The notes beneath the pieces were generated by a model. The model saw only the letters and a list, made by a program, of their open reading frames with translations. It had not been told where the DNA came from and did not search any database. From contig NZ_MPPI01000036.1 in the NCBI RefSeq assembly GCF_001895925.1, positions 1-51,666 on the forward strand: a DNA stretch of 51,666 nt, written 5' to 3'. Shown here one piece after another: positions 43,445 to 51,666 of this stretch. The position numbers and the translations under genes were made by a program. Every line of letters starts with the position of its first letter. The stretch's first letter is position 1. Origin of the DNA: Phormidesmis priestleyi ULC007. GTDB lineage: Bacteria > Cyanobacteriota > Cyanobacteriia > Leptolyngbyales > Leptolyngbyaceae.

Positions 43445-45190
43445 ATGAACCAGCAGCCAATCTCCTTCCATCATTCTTGGCGATCGCTTTCCTATCCCAT
43501 CCGGCGATGCATCCGCGCAGCAGCCTTGATCTGTTTGATTGCAGCTTTGATCGTCACAACTTCGCTTAGCGTAGTCTCGCAAACGCCACCTGTTACGACA
43601 GGTAAAGCTGCTAGCGCAGCAGTGAAATTAGATAACCAGCCTGTCTTTGTGATTCGCGACAAATCTCAGTTTGCCTCACTTGAACAACGGGCGCAGCGAG
43701 TTTCCGATCGATTGCAGCGTTTTGCTGATAACCAGTCAATTCCACTAGAGGCGATCGCAACTGCCTCGGTAGAAGGAAATTCTGTGATCTACGCTGAGGA
43801 TAATATCTTAGTGACTGTCTCAGCAGCAGATGCAAAAGCAGCAGGGCTATCTCAGCAAGCGTTGACGAATGATTATTCGCAGCACATCCGGCAATCTGTG
43901 AGTCAGTACAGGCAAGAGCGTAGCGCCAGCTACTTGATCCGGGCAGCAATCATTGCTGTAGTTTGCACGATCGCTCTGATTGTGCTGTTGATCATTCTCA
44001 ATAATGCAGTTCCTCATTTTCATCGCTGGTTAGATAGACAGCGAAACCGCCGGGTTCCGAGCTTGCAGATTCAAAACTTTGAGCTAATGTCCTCAGATCA
44101 ACTATCAGATTTGCTGCTGGATCTGACCAGTCTGCTGCGGATAGGACTAATTCTAACGATTCTCTACGTTTATTTCTCGCTGATTCTCAACCTGTTTCCT
44201 CAAACTCGACCGCTTGCCAGCCACCTGTTTAGCTATGTCCGCAATTTAGGCGTGACGGTTTGGACTGCGTTTGTCAATTATTTGCCCAGCCTGCTGATGG
44301 TGGGGCTGATTGTGATTGCAACTTATTACCTGCTGCGTTTTCTCAAACGCGTTTTTGACGGGATCAGCCGCCGTGCCTTTTCAATTCGCGGGTTTTATCC
44401 TGAGTGGGGAGAACCCACTTACCGTCTGTTGTCTTACTTAATTATCGCGCTGGCGGTCATTGTCGCCTTCCCTTTCCTGCCTGGATCGAGATCACCTGCT
44501 TTTCAAGGGATCTCCCTATTTTTGGGAGCGCTCGTTTCGCTGGGGGCAACCGCAGCCGTTGCCAATATTGTGTCTGGCTTCATTCTGGTGTATACACGAG
44601 CATTTCAACTGGGCGATCGCATCCAAATCGGAGGCGTTTTGGGAGATGTTGAGGAAAAACTGGCACTTGTGACTCGAATTCGTACCTTAAACAATGAACT
44701 CGTGACGATTCCCAATGCTGCGCTCATGGCAGCCAATATTACCAACTATAGTGCTTTAGTGAGAGACAGCAATACGCCCCTGATTTTGCACACAACTGTT
44801 ACGTTAGGATACGACGTTCCCTGGCGTAGGGTTCACCAAATTTTAGTTGAAGCTGCCCTTGCTACGGCGGATATTCTGCCAAACCCGTCTCCCTTTGTGC
44901 TGCAAACTGCTCTTACCGATTTCTACGTCAACTATGAATTGAGAGCTCATACCGTTCATCCTGAAAAGATGCCCGCCATCTATTCCACGCTTCATCAAAA
45001 CATTCAAGATAAGTTTAACGAAGCAGAGATTGAAATCTGTTCGCCACACTACTCAGCGCTTCGGGATGGCAATACGACGACAATTCCAGGCAGTTATCTA
45101 CCCCAAGACTATACTCCACCCAGGTTTCGAGTTGACTCGATCGATACCTCTGCCAAACTGGAAGATCATTCCGGCGATCGCCAAGTTTAG
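43445..45190 (+). CDS. MscS-family mechanosensitive channel
   Basis: ATG 43445 is used; the frame upstream to 43403 begins at a TTG with weak support. The 581-residue protein has an N-terminal hydrophobic signal (LICLIAALIVTTSLSVVS), a periplasmic domain (about 50-155), four or more membrane helices, then the MscS core. The pore helix is AFQGISLFLGALVSLGATAAVANIVSGFILVYTR (split near residue 380), followed by FQLGDRIQIGGVLGDVEE (beta domain). It opens under membrane tension to release solutes in osmotic downshock. The upstream 280-bp gap has no recognised site. Confidence 0.92.
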   Translation: MNQQPISFHHSWRSLSYPIRRCIRAAALICLIAALIVTTSLSVVSQTPPVTTGKAASAAVKLDNQPVFVIRDKSQFASLEQRAQRVSDRLQRFADNQSIPLEAIATASVEGNSVIYAEDNILVTVSAADAKAAGLSQQALTNDYSQHIRQSVSQYRQERSASYLIRAAIIAVVCTIALIVLLIILNNAVPHFHRWLDRQRNRRVPSLQIQNFELMSSDQLSDLLLDLTSLLRIGLILTILYVYFSLILNLFPQTRPLASHLFSYVRNLGVTVWTAFVNYLPSLLMVGLIVIATYYLLRFLKRVFDGISRRAFSIRGFYPEWGEPTYRLLSYLIIALAVIVAFPFLPGSRSPAFQGISLFLGALVSLGATAAVANIVSGFILVYTRAFQLGDRIQIGGVLGDVEEKLALVTRIRTLNNELVTIPNAALMAANITNYSALVRDSNTPLILHTTVTLGYDVPWRRVHQILVEAALATADILPNPSPFVLQTALTDFYVNYELRAHTVHPEKMPAIYSTLHQNIQDKFNEAEIEICSPHYSALRDGNTTTIPGSYLPQDYTPPRFRVDSIDTSAKLEDHSGDRQV

Positions 45191-45281
45191 CTAGTGCAAT
45201 TTTAGGAAACCTGCTTTGCAAGCGAATCGAGTAAGGGACAATCAAAATACTGACAAATTCGGACTTTCAGTTCTGGTGCAG

Positions 45282-45722
45282 TCAATTTGTGTGCAGATCC
45301 AGTGCCCAATTCGGATACTGTTCACTCAAGCAAATCAATCGGTTGCGTTGATGCTTTTTTAGCGCGTATTGCTCATCGGGTGAGACAATCCAAGCCTTGC
45401 CAAAGTTGCGTGGACTCTGATGCAATAGGGCGCGTAGTTGTTCTTGCTTTGCAGAATTGAACATTGGTTCCACCGTTGTCGGACAGGTCGATTGGGCTTG
45501 CAAACACTGGAGTCCGTCACGCTCAACCGCTCGAATCGTATTTCTCACCGTTTGCACACTACAGCCGAGTTGAGTGGCGATCTGCTTGGGGCGTTGATGC
45601 TTGGCACTTGAGAGCAGAATTTGACAGCGCCGTAGGATGAAGGCATCTCTGGAGCGTAATCCTTATTTGAGTGCCGTTCGTTCAATTGGACTCAAGGGGC
45701 AGACAAATAGAGGAGCTTTCAT
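45282..45722 (-). pseudogene. IS630-family transposase, degenerate
   Basis: From ATG 45722 the frame reads MKAPLFVCPLSPIERTALK, then a TAA, then GLRSRDAFILRRCQILLSS, a helix-turn-helix (PKQIATQLGCSVQTVRNTIR) and HQSPRNFGK. It then jumps to IVSPDEQYALKKHQRNRL, skipping part of the family sequence, and ends at PNWALDLHTN before the catalytic domain. A premature stop, an internal deletion and a 3' truncation make it inactive. It lies 137 bp downstream of the NOS gene and on the same strand. Confidence 0.8.
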
Positions 45723-45795
45723 GATGCTTCTGAAAGATACAAGGGGGCTTCCCAAATTCACAATCAGAGTGAACTACTTCTGTCGAACTGACATT

Positions 45796-45851
45796 AAAAA
45801 AACAGAGCCAGGAAGCCTAATCATAGTCTCTTGGCTCTCTCAGATTAGGCT
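45796..45851 (-). terminator. Rho-independent terminator of the NOS gene with an overlapping alternative stem
   Basis: Reading the minus strand after the NOS stop, AGAGCCA (45838-45832) pairs with TGGCTCT (45810-45804), followed by G and seven T (45802-45796). This is a standard intrinsic terminator, although the loop is long (21 bases). A second stem, AGCCTAATC (45851-45843) with GATTAGGCT (45822-45814), overlaps it and cannot form at the same time. The arrangement could simply be imperfect termination or could allow regulated readthrough. Confidence 0.65.
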
Positions 45852-45859
45852 GAATTTGT

Positions 45860-48800
45860 CTAAACCATTAATGGTTGGCTTTCCTCGGTGGCTACTGATT
45901 CATCCGTAGGTTGTTTTACTCGCTCCAGCCACTTCTCAGCCTTCGAGTAGTTGTCCTTTTGCACCTGTTGAATCGCTTGCTTGAAGTTGAGCTGCACGCC
46001 CCACACATCGGTATGAAAACGGTGTTCTTTCTTCATCTGATCGAAAAACGCGGCGGCTTCAACGTGGGAGAGTTGACCGATCGTTTTAGCGATCGTCATA
46101 AACCCTTCAAACACATCGTCTGCCATCTTCGCGTCACCACAGACATAGTAATGACACTGAGGATGACTTAGCGATCGCCAAAGTGCTTGGGCGTTCTCTT
46201 GCATCAAGCCTTGAACATAGACTTTCTGGTCTGTTAAACGAGAGAAGGCAACTTGTAGATCAGTCAACACGCCTTGATTTTGCCAAGTAATCAGTTGGTC
46301 GCCGTAGAGGAAATCAGTATGATTGCGACAGCCAAAGTAGAGGCAAGCCTCCCCTAAGGTTGTTCCCTGCTTTTGCAGCGCTTCCCGATATTGTAGGAAG
46401 GCAATCAGCGGTGATACTCCAGTGCCGGGGCCGACCATCAGCATCGGGGCTTGAGCATCGATCGGGGGACGGAATCCAGAGGTGCGAACCCCAATGCGAA
46501 CCTGAGAGCCAAGTTGCAGTCCAGACAGATAGTTAGAGCAAAGCCCCTGTCTCGTCTTGTTCGCATCCGTTTTGATTTGTAGGACTCCTACCGTAATTTG
46601 AATGTGCTGAGGATGCAGCAACGGACAGGAGGAAATGGAGTAGAGGCGCGGCTTTTGCTTGGGTAACAGTTCTAGCAAAACGTCTAACGAGATCGGAGCC
46701 GAAGGAAACTGATCAAACAGATCGGCAACGCTCATGCAGGTGTCGGTAATCGTCTTCCTGAGCGCCACACTGTCAGAATGATCTTCGCCCTGCCGCAAAA
46801 TCTCTAGCCAGGTTTCTAAGCGATGCTTTTCTTGCGGATTTTGAGCAACGGAGTATAGGTACGCCAACAACTCGTTAAAGGGTTCGCGTAATGCCAGATC
46901 GAGTTCTTCAGAAAGTAGCTGAACAACCGTAGTCGGAACGGCAACCGGAGGCTGATCGTCTGTGGTCTGTCCATCGGGCGTGACGTACTGAGCTGTAAAG
47001 TAGGTGTTTGGAGAAACTCCAACTCGCGCACAGAGGCGATCGACCAGTTCCGGTGGATTGCAGGGATAAACGGCAACGTGATCGCCCGTTTCATACTGCA
47101 AGCTAGTATCGGCAATGTCGAAAGCGATGTAACGAGTAGAACGGCTGCCCGGAATCACTTCTTGCAGCAATTCGTCGTTGGCAATCACGGGAACGGCAAT
47201 GCCACGATCGCCTGAAATAGCAGCAAGGGGCGGCAGATTCGTCTCGTCTAGGAAGGTCACGGCGAGTTTGGGAGCCGTTGCGCTTGCCGAATCGCCAGCG
47301 GTTGCATCTTCACCCAACACGCGAGAGATCAAGCCCAACCATTGCTTGAAGGTGTCTGCTTGACCTTTAATCTCATCCCCTTTATGCAAAGGAGCCGCGC
47401 GATTCGCTCCCGCTTTTGCTAAAGCTTTATCTACAGAAGTTCCCGCCGCGCAGAACTGCTCATACACGGTGCTGCCGATGCCCAATACAGAATAGTTCAA
47501 GCCACCGAGCGACCCCGCAGGCTGCTGTTTCAACCATTGCAAGAATCGCTTACCGTTGCTGGGCATTTCGCCATTGCCAAACGTCGAGGTGACAATGAGC
47601 AGCAGCTTCTCACTCGCTAGGGTTTCAACCGGGTATTCGTCGAGTGCCATCACTTTCGGGCGGAATCGCTGTAACTGCCGTGCGGCTTTACGAGCAAACC
47701 CCTCTGCGGTTCCCGTTTCAGAGGCGTAGAGAATCAAAATCCGATCTTGTCTGTCCCCGTCTTCATCCGCAACCGCCGTTAGTTTGTCCAAGTCGATGCC
47801 GTCTTCGATCGCCCACTGATCAGCGGCATGGTGATAGGCAGGCTCGAGGTAAAAATCGCGCATCTGGTGATGCCAAACCGGACAGGTACTGCCGCCTGCT
47901 GCCGGAACCACCCAACCGGAGTCCCCAGGGCATTCCCGCCCTGCTTTTTTCTCCCGCAAGTCGTGGGTGAGGAATTGACGCGATGCCGTTTGGTGATCGA
48001 CCATTGTCACTTTCGCTTTCTGGAAGGAGTGGAGAATGGCCACATTGAGTTCTAAAGCCACCCGATCGCGCCACAAAGTCTGCTCAGAACTGGTGTCTAA
48101 CTTCAGAACTTGGGCAATCTCCTCCATTTTGTTGTAGCGAGACTCATCGAGGAAATCTCGCATGATTTCGGTGTCCATATACCAGCCGTTGAAAGGCATA
48201 CAGCCATACTGGATGCCGCCAATATGCACCGAGAAATTGCTGATCGCAGGAATGGCATACCAGCGCATCCCAATCTCTTTAACTTCTGGAACGGTAGGAT
48301 GCTCAATATGCACTTCCAGCACTTCTTCTGGCTGCCAGTGATACATTTTTGGCTCCTGACCCGGAACCTCGATCACCAGAGGCAGAATGTCATAGGCAGT
48401 GCGGGGTTCTGACGGTTGCCAGCCAAATTTGATAATGGCATCGGTCAGACCCAGATTTGCCGCATCGCCCATGATGCTGCCATCAGGCATTCTATACGCC
48501 GCATAGCGATAGAGTTGCGAATTCCAGAAGCGCGAACCCCAGCGTTCTTTGGGCTGCTTGGGGCGGAAGACGGTCATCGTAATCTGCAAGTTGCCGCCGT
48601 TGGTTGCAAACTTGACGTGTTCCTGACATTCGCGGAACATCTCATCGGGGTCAGTAATGTGGCGACGATCGCGCACCACCATATTGTTCCAGGAAATTCG
48701 CCCGACACACTTGGAGGCATTGCGCCACGCAACCTGAGTGCCATACGCCAGTTCTTCATAAGTGTGGGCGTAGGTTCCCGTCGCGTTGACTTCCTCACGA

Positions 48801-49459
48801 ATCTCTTTCCAGCGGCGCTCTTTGTCCTCCAGTTCCCATGCCTGTTCTGACGAAATCAGATCAAGGAACTGCTTGGCTTTTTTGAGAATGCGCTCTTGAT
48901 TGAGCATCGGTAGCTTAATCACGCCGACGACGCGATCCATCAGCGTTTGCCATCCGTGCCGTAACTCTGGGGTAAAGTCTGTCAGGTACTTCTCAAATAG
49001 GGTAAATAGCGTATCTGTAATGGCAGGATAAGCACACGTCGGAACTTCCGCAAAACTGTGAACCTGTCCTAAAAAGCGCAGTTCTTGCAACATCTCCTCA
49101 CTGCTGCCGCTCCGCAGACAGCGCACCAAAAATTCTAGCGCTTGAAACAGGTGCATCGACAGATGATCCATATCTGCCCGTCCAAAAATCGGCAACACGG
49201 AGGGATAATTCTCAAACAGGATTTGGTAAAACTCCATCCCCATTTGCTGCTTGTTTTGACCAAACACCTCCCAGCAAGCTGCCATCTCTTGCAGCATCTC
49301 TGGCGGCAGAGCATCATTGTATCGACGTACTGCCGCAGTCATCGGCAGAATAATATGAGTATCAAAGAATTTGTAGAGGGCAGAGTTTGCGCCTTTTTGC
49401 AGATCCTCGCGATCGTACTCCTCCAGATACGGAATCGATGGCAGCATCCACATCCACAC
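45860..49459 (-). CDS. Nitric oxide synthase, second globin-like, oxygenase and reductase part
   Basis: NOS makes NO and citrulline from Arg. From GTG 49459 the 1,199-residue part contains a globin domain (about 50-180) with the proximal His in [12 protein letters not shown] (H134). The NOS oxygenase domain follows: [14 protein letters not shown] with haem-ligand C251, and [14 protein letters not shown] with the substrate Glu. A flavodoxin FMN domain ([26 protein letters not shown]), an FAD domain (RLYSISSCP) and an NADPH domain ([27 protein letters not shown]) complete it. Globin-NOS-reductase proteins of about 1,470 residues are known from Synechococcus PCC 7335 (SyNOS). It is in the same reading frame as the upstream piece, separated by one TGA and five sense codons. 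AAGG lies 8 bases before the GTG, so separate initiation is possible. Confidence 0.9.
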   Translation of the reverse strand: MWMWMLPSIPYLEEYDREDLQKGANSALYKFFDTHIILPMTAAVRRYNDALPPEMLQEMAACWEVFGQNKQQMGMEFYQILFENYPSVLPIFGRADMDHLSMHLFQALEFLVRCLRSGSSEEMLQELRFLGQVHSFAEVPTCAYPAITDTLFTLFEKYLTDFTPELRHGWQTLMDRVVGVIKLPMLNQERILKKAKQFLDLISSEQAWELEDKERRWKEIREEVNATGTYAHTYEELAYGTQVAWRNASKCVGRISWNNMVVRDRRHITDPDEMFRECQEHVKFATNGGNLQITMTVFRPKQPKERWGSRFWNSQLYRYAAYRMPDGSIMGDAANLGLTDAIIKFGWQPSEPRTAYDILPLVIEVPGQEPKMYHWQPEEVLEVHIEHPTVPEVKEIGMRWYAIPAISNFSVHIGGIQYGCMPFNGWYMDTEIMRDFLDESRYNKMEEIAQVLKLDTSSEQTLWRDRVALELNVAILHSFQKAKVTMVDHQTASRQFLTHDLREKKAGRECPGDSGWVVPAAGGSTCPVWHHQMRDFYLEPAYHHAADQWAIEDGIDLDKLTAVADEDGDRQDRILILYASETGTAEGFARKAARQLQRFRPKVMALDEYPVETLASEKLLLIVTSTFGNGEMPSNGKRFLQWLKQQPAGSLGGLNYSVLGIGSTVYEQFCAAGTSVDKALAKAGANRAAPLHKGDEIKGQADTFKQWLGLISRVLGEDATAGDSASATAPKLAVTFLDETNLPPLAAISGDRGIAVPVIANDELLQEVIPGSRSTRYIAFDIADTSLQYETGDHVAVYPCNPPELVDRLCARVGVSPNTYFTAQYVTPDGQTTDDQPPVAVPTTVVQLLSEELDLALREPFNELLAYLYSVAQNPQEKHRLETWLEILRQGEDHSDSVALRKTITDTCMSVADLFDQFPSAPISLDVLLELLPKQKPRLYSISSCPLLHPQHIQITVGVLQIKTDANKTRQGLCSNYLSGLQLGSQVRIGVRTSGFRPPIDAQAPMLMVGPGTGVSPLIAFLQYREALQKQGTTLGEACLYFGCRNHTDFLYGDQLITWQNQGVLTDLQVAFSRLTDQKVYVQGLMQENAQALWRSLSHPQCHYYVCGDAKMADDVFEGFMTIAKTIGQLSHVEAAAFFDQMKKEHRFHTDVWGVQLNFKQAIQQVQKDNYSKAEKWLERVKQPTDESVATEESQPLMV

Positions 49460-49474
49460 CTGCCGCGCCTTGAT

Positions 49475-49477
49475 TCA
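49475..49477 (-). other. In-frame TGA within the NOS gene
   Basis: The codons read CGT CCG CAG CAC TGA ATC AAG GCG CGG CAG GTG TGG ATG, that is R-P-Q-H[12 protein letters not shown]. Related globin helices have an aromatic residue at this point (G-x-x-P-x-H-W/F/Y), so a TGG to TGA change is the simplest reading. The frame is open on both sides and neither half shows decay, so the stop is either very recent, a sequencing error, or suppressed or bypassed in vivo. Confidence 0.85.
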
Positions 49478-50293
49478 GTGCTGCGGACGTAGCCCGATTC
49501 CTGCAAAAAACTTGCCGTAATCCTCAACCGAATCCAGTCCATCGCCTTTTTCAGGCGGGATGCCCATCAAAGGTTCACCGACGATATTTTGAGTTTCGGG
49601 CTGAAGCTGGTGGATCGCGCAGTCAAACAACTCATAGAAGAAGTCGTTCATGCTATCGATCGCTTCCCCAAACAGATATTCAAGATCTGGCTCTTCTAGC
49701 AACAGCCGCTTCAGAAACGTTTCCATCTCTAGCTCTTTCCACGCCCGTAGCTTGTTCCACACGTCTTTGACGATCACTTCGTCCTGTGCAGTCAGTGGTC
49801 GGGACTGAGGTAGATCAATCTCCACTTTTTCTGCCGTGCCTTTGCGACGACGAAACCCATTCTGCTGACTGAAGACTGCAACCGTGCTGCTGCTGGCTTC
49901 ACTCGTGCTTTCGGTCAACCGGACTTTCAGCTTTAGCTGCGGGGCTTGTTCCCAGGTCGTAATCGGAAACGCTAGATCGGCATTGGAGTCGCCGTTTAAA
50001 GACTCCTGGGTTGTAAAGGTCACGGTGCCCGCATCCTGCCAGGGGTTGCTAATATCGCCTTCCCGATAGCACAGAGTAAGGACGATCGTGCAGTCTCCCT
50101 GATTCTTTAATTCTACTAACCAGCTTGGCTGCATTCGGGAAAATAAATCCTTTTGCAGTAGTGATTCACCTTCCTGGGAGAGAAGCTGCACTCGGCACTT
50201 ATACTTATAATGACTGGAAGCAGGAAACTCAGTAGCAGAGACTTCGGTCAGATGTACAGTTCGCGCACTGTTGAGAATTTGAAGATCAGGCAT
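49475..50293 (-). CDS. Nitric oxide synthase, N-terminal part (beta-rich domain and first globin-like domain)
   Basis: The 272-residue frame starts at ATG 50293 and ends at the TGA. Residues 1 to about 150 form a beta-rich region with no family I can name (YKCRVQLLSQEG; AGTVTFTTQESL; LKLKVRLTES). Residues about 168-272 look like the first part of a globin (LTAQDEVIVKDVWNKL; METFLKRLLLEEPDLEYLFG; DYGKFFAGIGLRPQH), whose G-H helices continue after the TGA. At the F8 position, counted back from G-L-R-P-Q-H, there is a Phe rather than His, so this first globin-like domain probably cannot bind haem in the usual way. The 276-bp upstream region has no clear Shine-Dalgarno site. Confidence 0.8.
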   Translation of the reverse strand: MPDLQILNSARTVHLTEVSATEFPASSHYKYKCRVQLLSQEGESLLQKDLFSRMQPSWLVELKNQGDCTIVLTLCYREGDISNPWQDAGTVTFTTQESLNGDSNADLAFPITTWEQAPQLKLKVRLTESTSEASSSTVAVFSQQNGFRRRKGTAEKVEIDLPQSRPLTAQDEVIVKDVWNKLRAWKELEMETFLKRLLLEEPDLEYLFGEAIDSMNDFFYELFDCAIHQLQPETQNIVGEPLMGIPPEKGDGLDSVEDYGKFFAGIGLRPQH

Positions 50294-50397
50294 CTTGTAA
50301 GTTCAGAAGGAGCAGAGGAACCCGAAAGATTGTGAGATAGACACAAAATGTCTAAGTGTAATCTATCGCAAGTATTAAAACAGTGGGGAAGTTGTTT

Positions 50398-50510
50398 TCA
50401 GTCTTTTCCAAAACCTCCGAGGTTTGCGTAAGGAAATCCATCTTCAAACAAAAATTCTTTGGAGTTTGAAGGACGGTTAGCCGTGCGATCGAGCCACTCC
50501 CAGATCGAAA
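50398..50510 (-). pseudogene. Possible 3' remnant of a gene
   Basis: A minus-strand frame ending at 50398 has a protein-like tail (FSIWEWLDRTANRPSNSKEF, then FEDGFPYANLGGFGKD), while its 5' extension overlaps the next gene on the other strand and reads as noncoding. It may be the end of a lost gene. I do not recognise the family. Confidence 0.25.
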
Positions 50511-50570
50511 AAAACGAGCTAGTGTGAAAGAGGCTCCTCTGGGGTAAAAATCTTTGAACTAACGCGAGGC

Positions 50571-51056
50571 ATGGGGATGAATCGCTTTTTGAGTGTTGCA
50601 GGAAAGCTAGTAGGTGGGTTGTTTCTATGTGGCGGCGGCACGGTGTCGATCGGGCTGCTGCTAGGTATGGCATTGTGGCATCCGACAGGTTGGGCATTAG
50701 CGGCTCTGTGGATACCAACCGTGATCTTTGGCTTGGCACCCTCCGCAGTGGGCGGGCTTCTTCTCTACGGCAGCGCTAAAGCACATCGTCACGCACTGCG
50801 AGAACGGTTTTTCCAGCTTTTGCAAGTCAATCGCGGACGGATTTCTCTACTCGATTTTGCGACTGCGACTCGGTTAGAACCTGCGATCGCGCGTCGTCAT
50901 CTCGATGATTGGGCAAAAGTCTGCTCTGCCAGCTTTGAGGTGACCGATGGTGGAGACGTTTACTATGTTTTCTCGGCTGACCCGATCGCGCTTCCAGGTG
51001 ATCCAAAAGGGCAGGAGTTTCGTCGGGCAGTTCGTGAGTTTATCCGCTCTTGGTAA
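50571..51056 (+). CDS. Small membrane protein with C-terminal winged-helix-like part
   Basis: The 161-residue protein has two hydrophobic segments near the N-terminus (VGGLFLCGGGTVSIGLLLGMALW; ALWIPTVIFGLAPSAVGGLLLYG, shown as family-like hairpins). A cytoplasmic part of about 90 residues follows with LLQVNRGRISLLDFATATRLEPAIARRHLDDWAKVC, which looks like a winged helix (compare small 'membrane plus wHTH' proteins in cyanobacteria). ATG 50571 and 50577 are both possible starts. The function is unknown. It is divergent from the NOS gene. Confidence 0.7.
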   Translation: MGMNRFLSVAGKLVGGLFLCGGGTVSIGLLLGMALWHPTGWALAALWIPTVIFGLAPSAVGGLLLYGSAKAHRHALRERFFQLLQVNRGRISLLDFATATRLEPAIARRHLDDWAKVCSASFEVTDGGDVYYVFSADPIALPGDPKGQEFRRAVREFIRSW

Positions 51057-51306
51057 CGGTTTTTGTTGGGGTAATGCCTTGGCATTAAGGAAACCTCGAT
51101 CGTCAGAAGCGATCCAGGTTTTACAGACTTGGTGGCGATCGATAAGAGTCCCTGAACTGCGAGAAACGGAATTAAGGGCGATCGCAACAATGTTGTGGAA
51201 TGATGCTGCGTTACCCCTGAGGGGAACTGCGTAGCAACTACTCTTCTGTTGTCTATGATTGTTATATATGTTGGCTTTGTTGCATAAATAATCTAATCAG
51301 GTCTGA
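51057..51306. other. Gap with a candidate IS end at 51273-51289
   Basis: GGCTTTGTTGCATAAAT at 51273-51289 matches the outer end of many IS5/IS1031-type elements as I recall them. No complete element follows; a transposase fragment of another family begins 18 bp later. The rest of the gap has HIP1-containing sequence without a convincing gene. Confidence 0.4.
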
Positions 51307-51555
51307 GGATTAGGAAAAATCTTTCACGAACTGGCACGACAGAAGGAGTGTTGGATCGAAGAAGGGCATTTATGTGCAGATCACGTGCATAGACTGATCT
51401 CGATTCCGTCGAACTATTCCGTGTCTCAAGGAATGGGCTTTATCAAAGGCAAAAGTGCGATCGCGATCGGAACTGTGGCAGGAAGCGGAAGAACTTTAAT
51501 CTTTAGTGATTCGACTTACACAATCTTCAAGGATCTGAACTCGACTAACCCCTAG
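51307..51555 (+). pseudogene. IS200/IS605-type TnpA fragment
   Basis: The frame reads GLGKIFHELARQKECWIEEG, then HLCADHVHRLISIPSNYSVS and GFIKGKSAIAIG, which is the HUH single-strand transposase core (HVH retained). An in-frame stop lies just upstream and the usual N-terminus is missing. After about 60 codons the sequence becomes unrelated and ends at TAG 51553-51555. The Tyr-bearing C-terminal helix of TnpA is absent, so it cannot act. Confidence 0.75.
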
Positions 51556-51562
51556 TAGAGAG

Positions 51563-51666
51563 TCAAGGTTGAATTGAGGGATAAAGCCGCTTCAGTTTGA
51601 CGCGAGCATCTGCGGTGGTAAATCGCCAATCGACCGTGTGGTTCTGAGCCTTTCTTGACTGTTGCC
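51563..51666 (-). pseudogene. 3' end of a transposase-like frame running off the right edge
   Basis: The minus strand encodes AQNHTVDWRFTTADARVKLK followed by RLYPSIQP and a TGA at 51563-51565. I recall this ending from short cyanobacterial transposase frames, probably IS630-related, but I am not certain. The frame is open to the window edge, so the gene's condition cannot be judged. Confidence 0.45.

Noticed and set aside
45637-45909. 90-residue plus-strand frame
   Set aside because: It is the complement of the degenerate IS630 transposase and the NOS terminator, with no family likeness.
46816-47115. 99-residue frame within the NOS reductase
   Set aside because: It is an out-of-frame shadow of the FAD-binding region.
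49475-49477. UGA as a selenocysteine codon in the NOS gene
   Set aside because: The flanking globin helix predicts an aromatic residue, relatives of this protein are not selenoproteins, and I see no convincing hairpin immediately after the codon.

Overview
The window is cyanobacterial chromosome. The HIP1 octamer GCGATCGC is scattered through most of it, and several genes belong to mainly cyanobacterial families (DUF1816, short KdpD, the NifJ/DHODH-like pair, globin-fused nitric oxide synthase). The mix of fermentation/hydrogenase-maturation genes, a CHAT caspase-like module and many decayed insertion sequences suggests a filamentous or Leptolyngbya-like lineage, but I cannot name the genus.

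Layout. 0-6 kb: the C-terminal part of pyruvate:ferredoxin oxidoreductase (its 5' half is missing or replaced), a DHODH-like flavoprotein, an AT-rich HEPN gene, then hypD-hypE. 6-11 kb: IS630 debris with strong hairpins, a DUF305 (CopM-like) protein with a membrane partner, divergent phosphoenolpyruvate synthase, and two small proteins. 11-17.5 kb: a cysteine hydrolase-cupin-CocE/NonD hydrolase cluster, a GNAT enzyme and a GT39-TPR membrane glycosyltransferase. 17.8-27.2 kb: lytic transglycosylase, leucyl aminopeptidase, an orphan short KdpD and a giant polytopic membrane protein.

27.3-32.2 kb is a likely periplasmic redox/repair module: a Met-rich MXKDX lipoprotein, five tandem hairpins, a thioredoxin-like protein, CcdA, a cytochrome b, a Tat-exported molybdopterin oxidoreductase and a sensor kinase. 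Its parts recall the bacterial MrpX/YedY1/YedZ1 hypochlorite-scavenging set.

33.4-40.3 kb is the strongest candidate for an unusual system. It holds a dedicated chaperone set (GrpE-like, lidless Hsp70, a J-like protein without HPD joined to a beta-rich domain), a TPR-CHAT protease with visible His/Cys dyad, a small protein with one hydrophobic segment that could be its substrate, and an HNH nuclease. I could find no HIP1 octamer by eye from about 33.28 to 37.10 kb.

40.3-51.7 kb: gene remnants, an ABC1/UbiB kinase, an MscS channel, a broken IS630 transposase, and a nitric oxide synthase of the globin-oxygenase-reductase type. The synthase reading frame is intact over about 1,477 codons except for one in-frame TGA, at a place where the flanking globin-like sequence suggests a Trp. 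The right edge holds a membrane protein and IS200/other transposase fragments.
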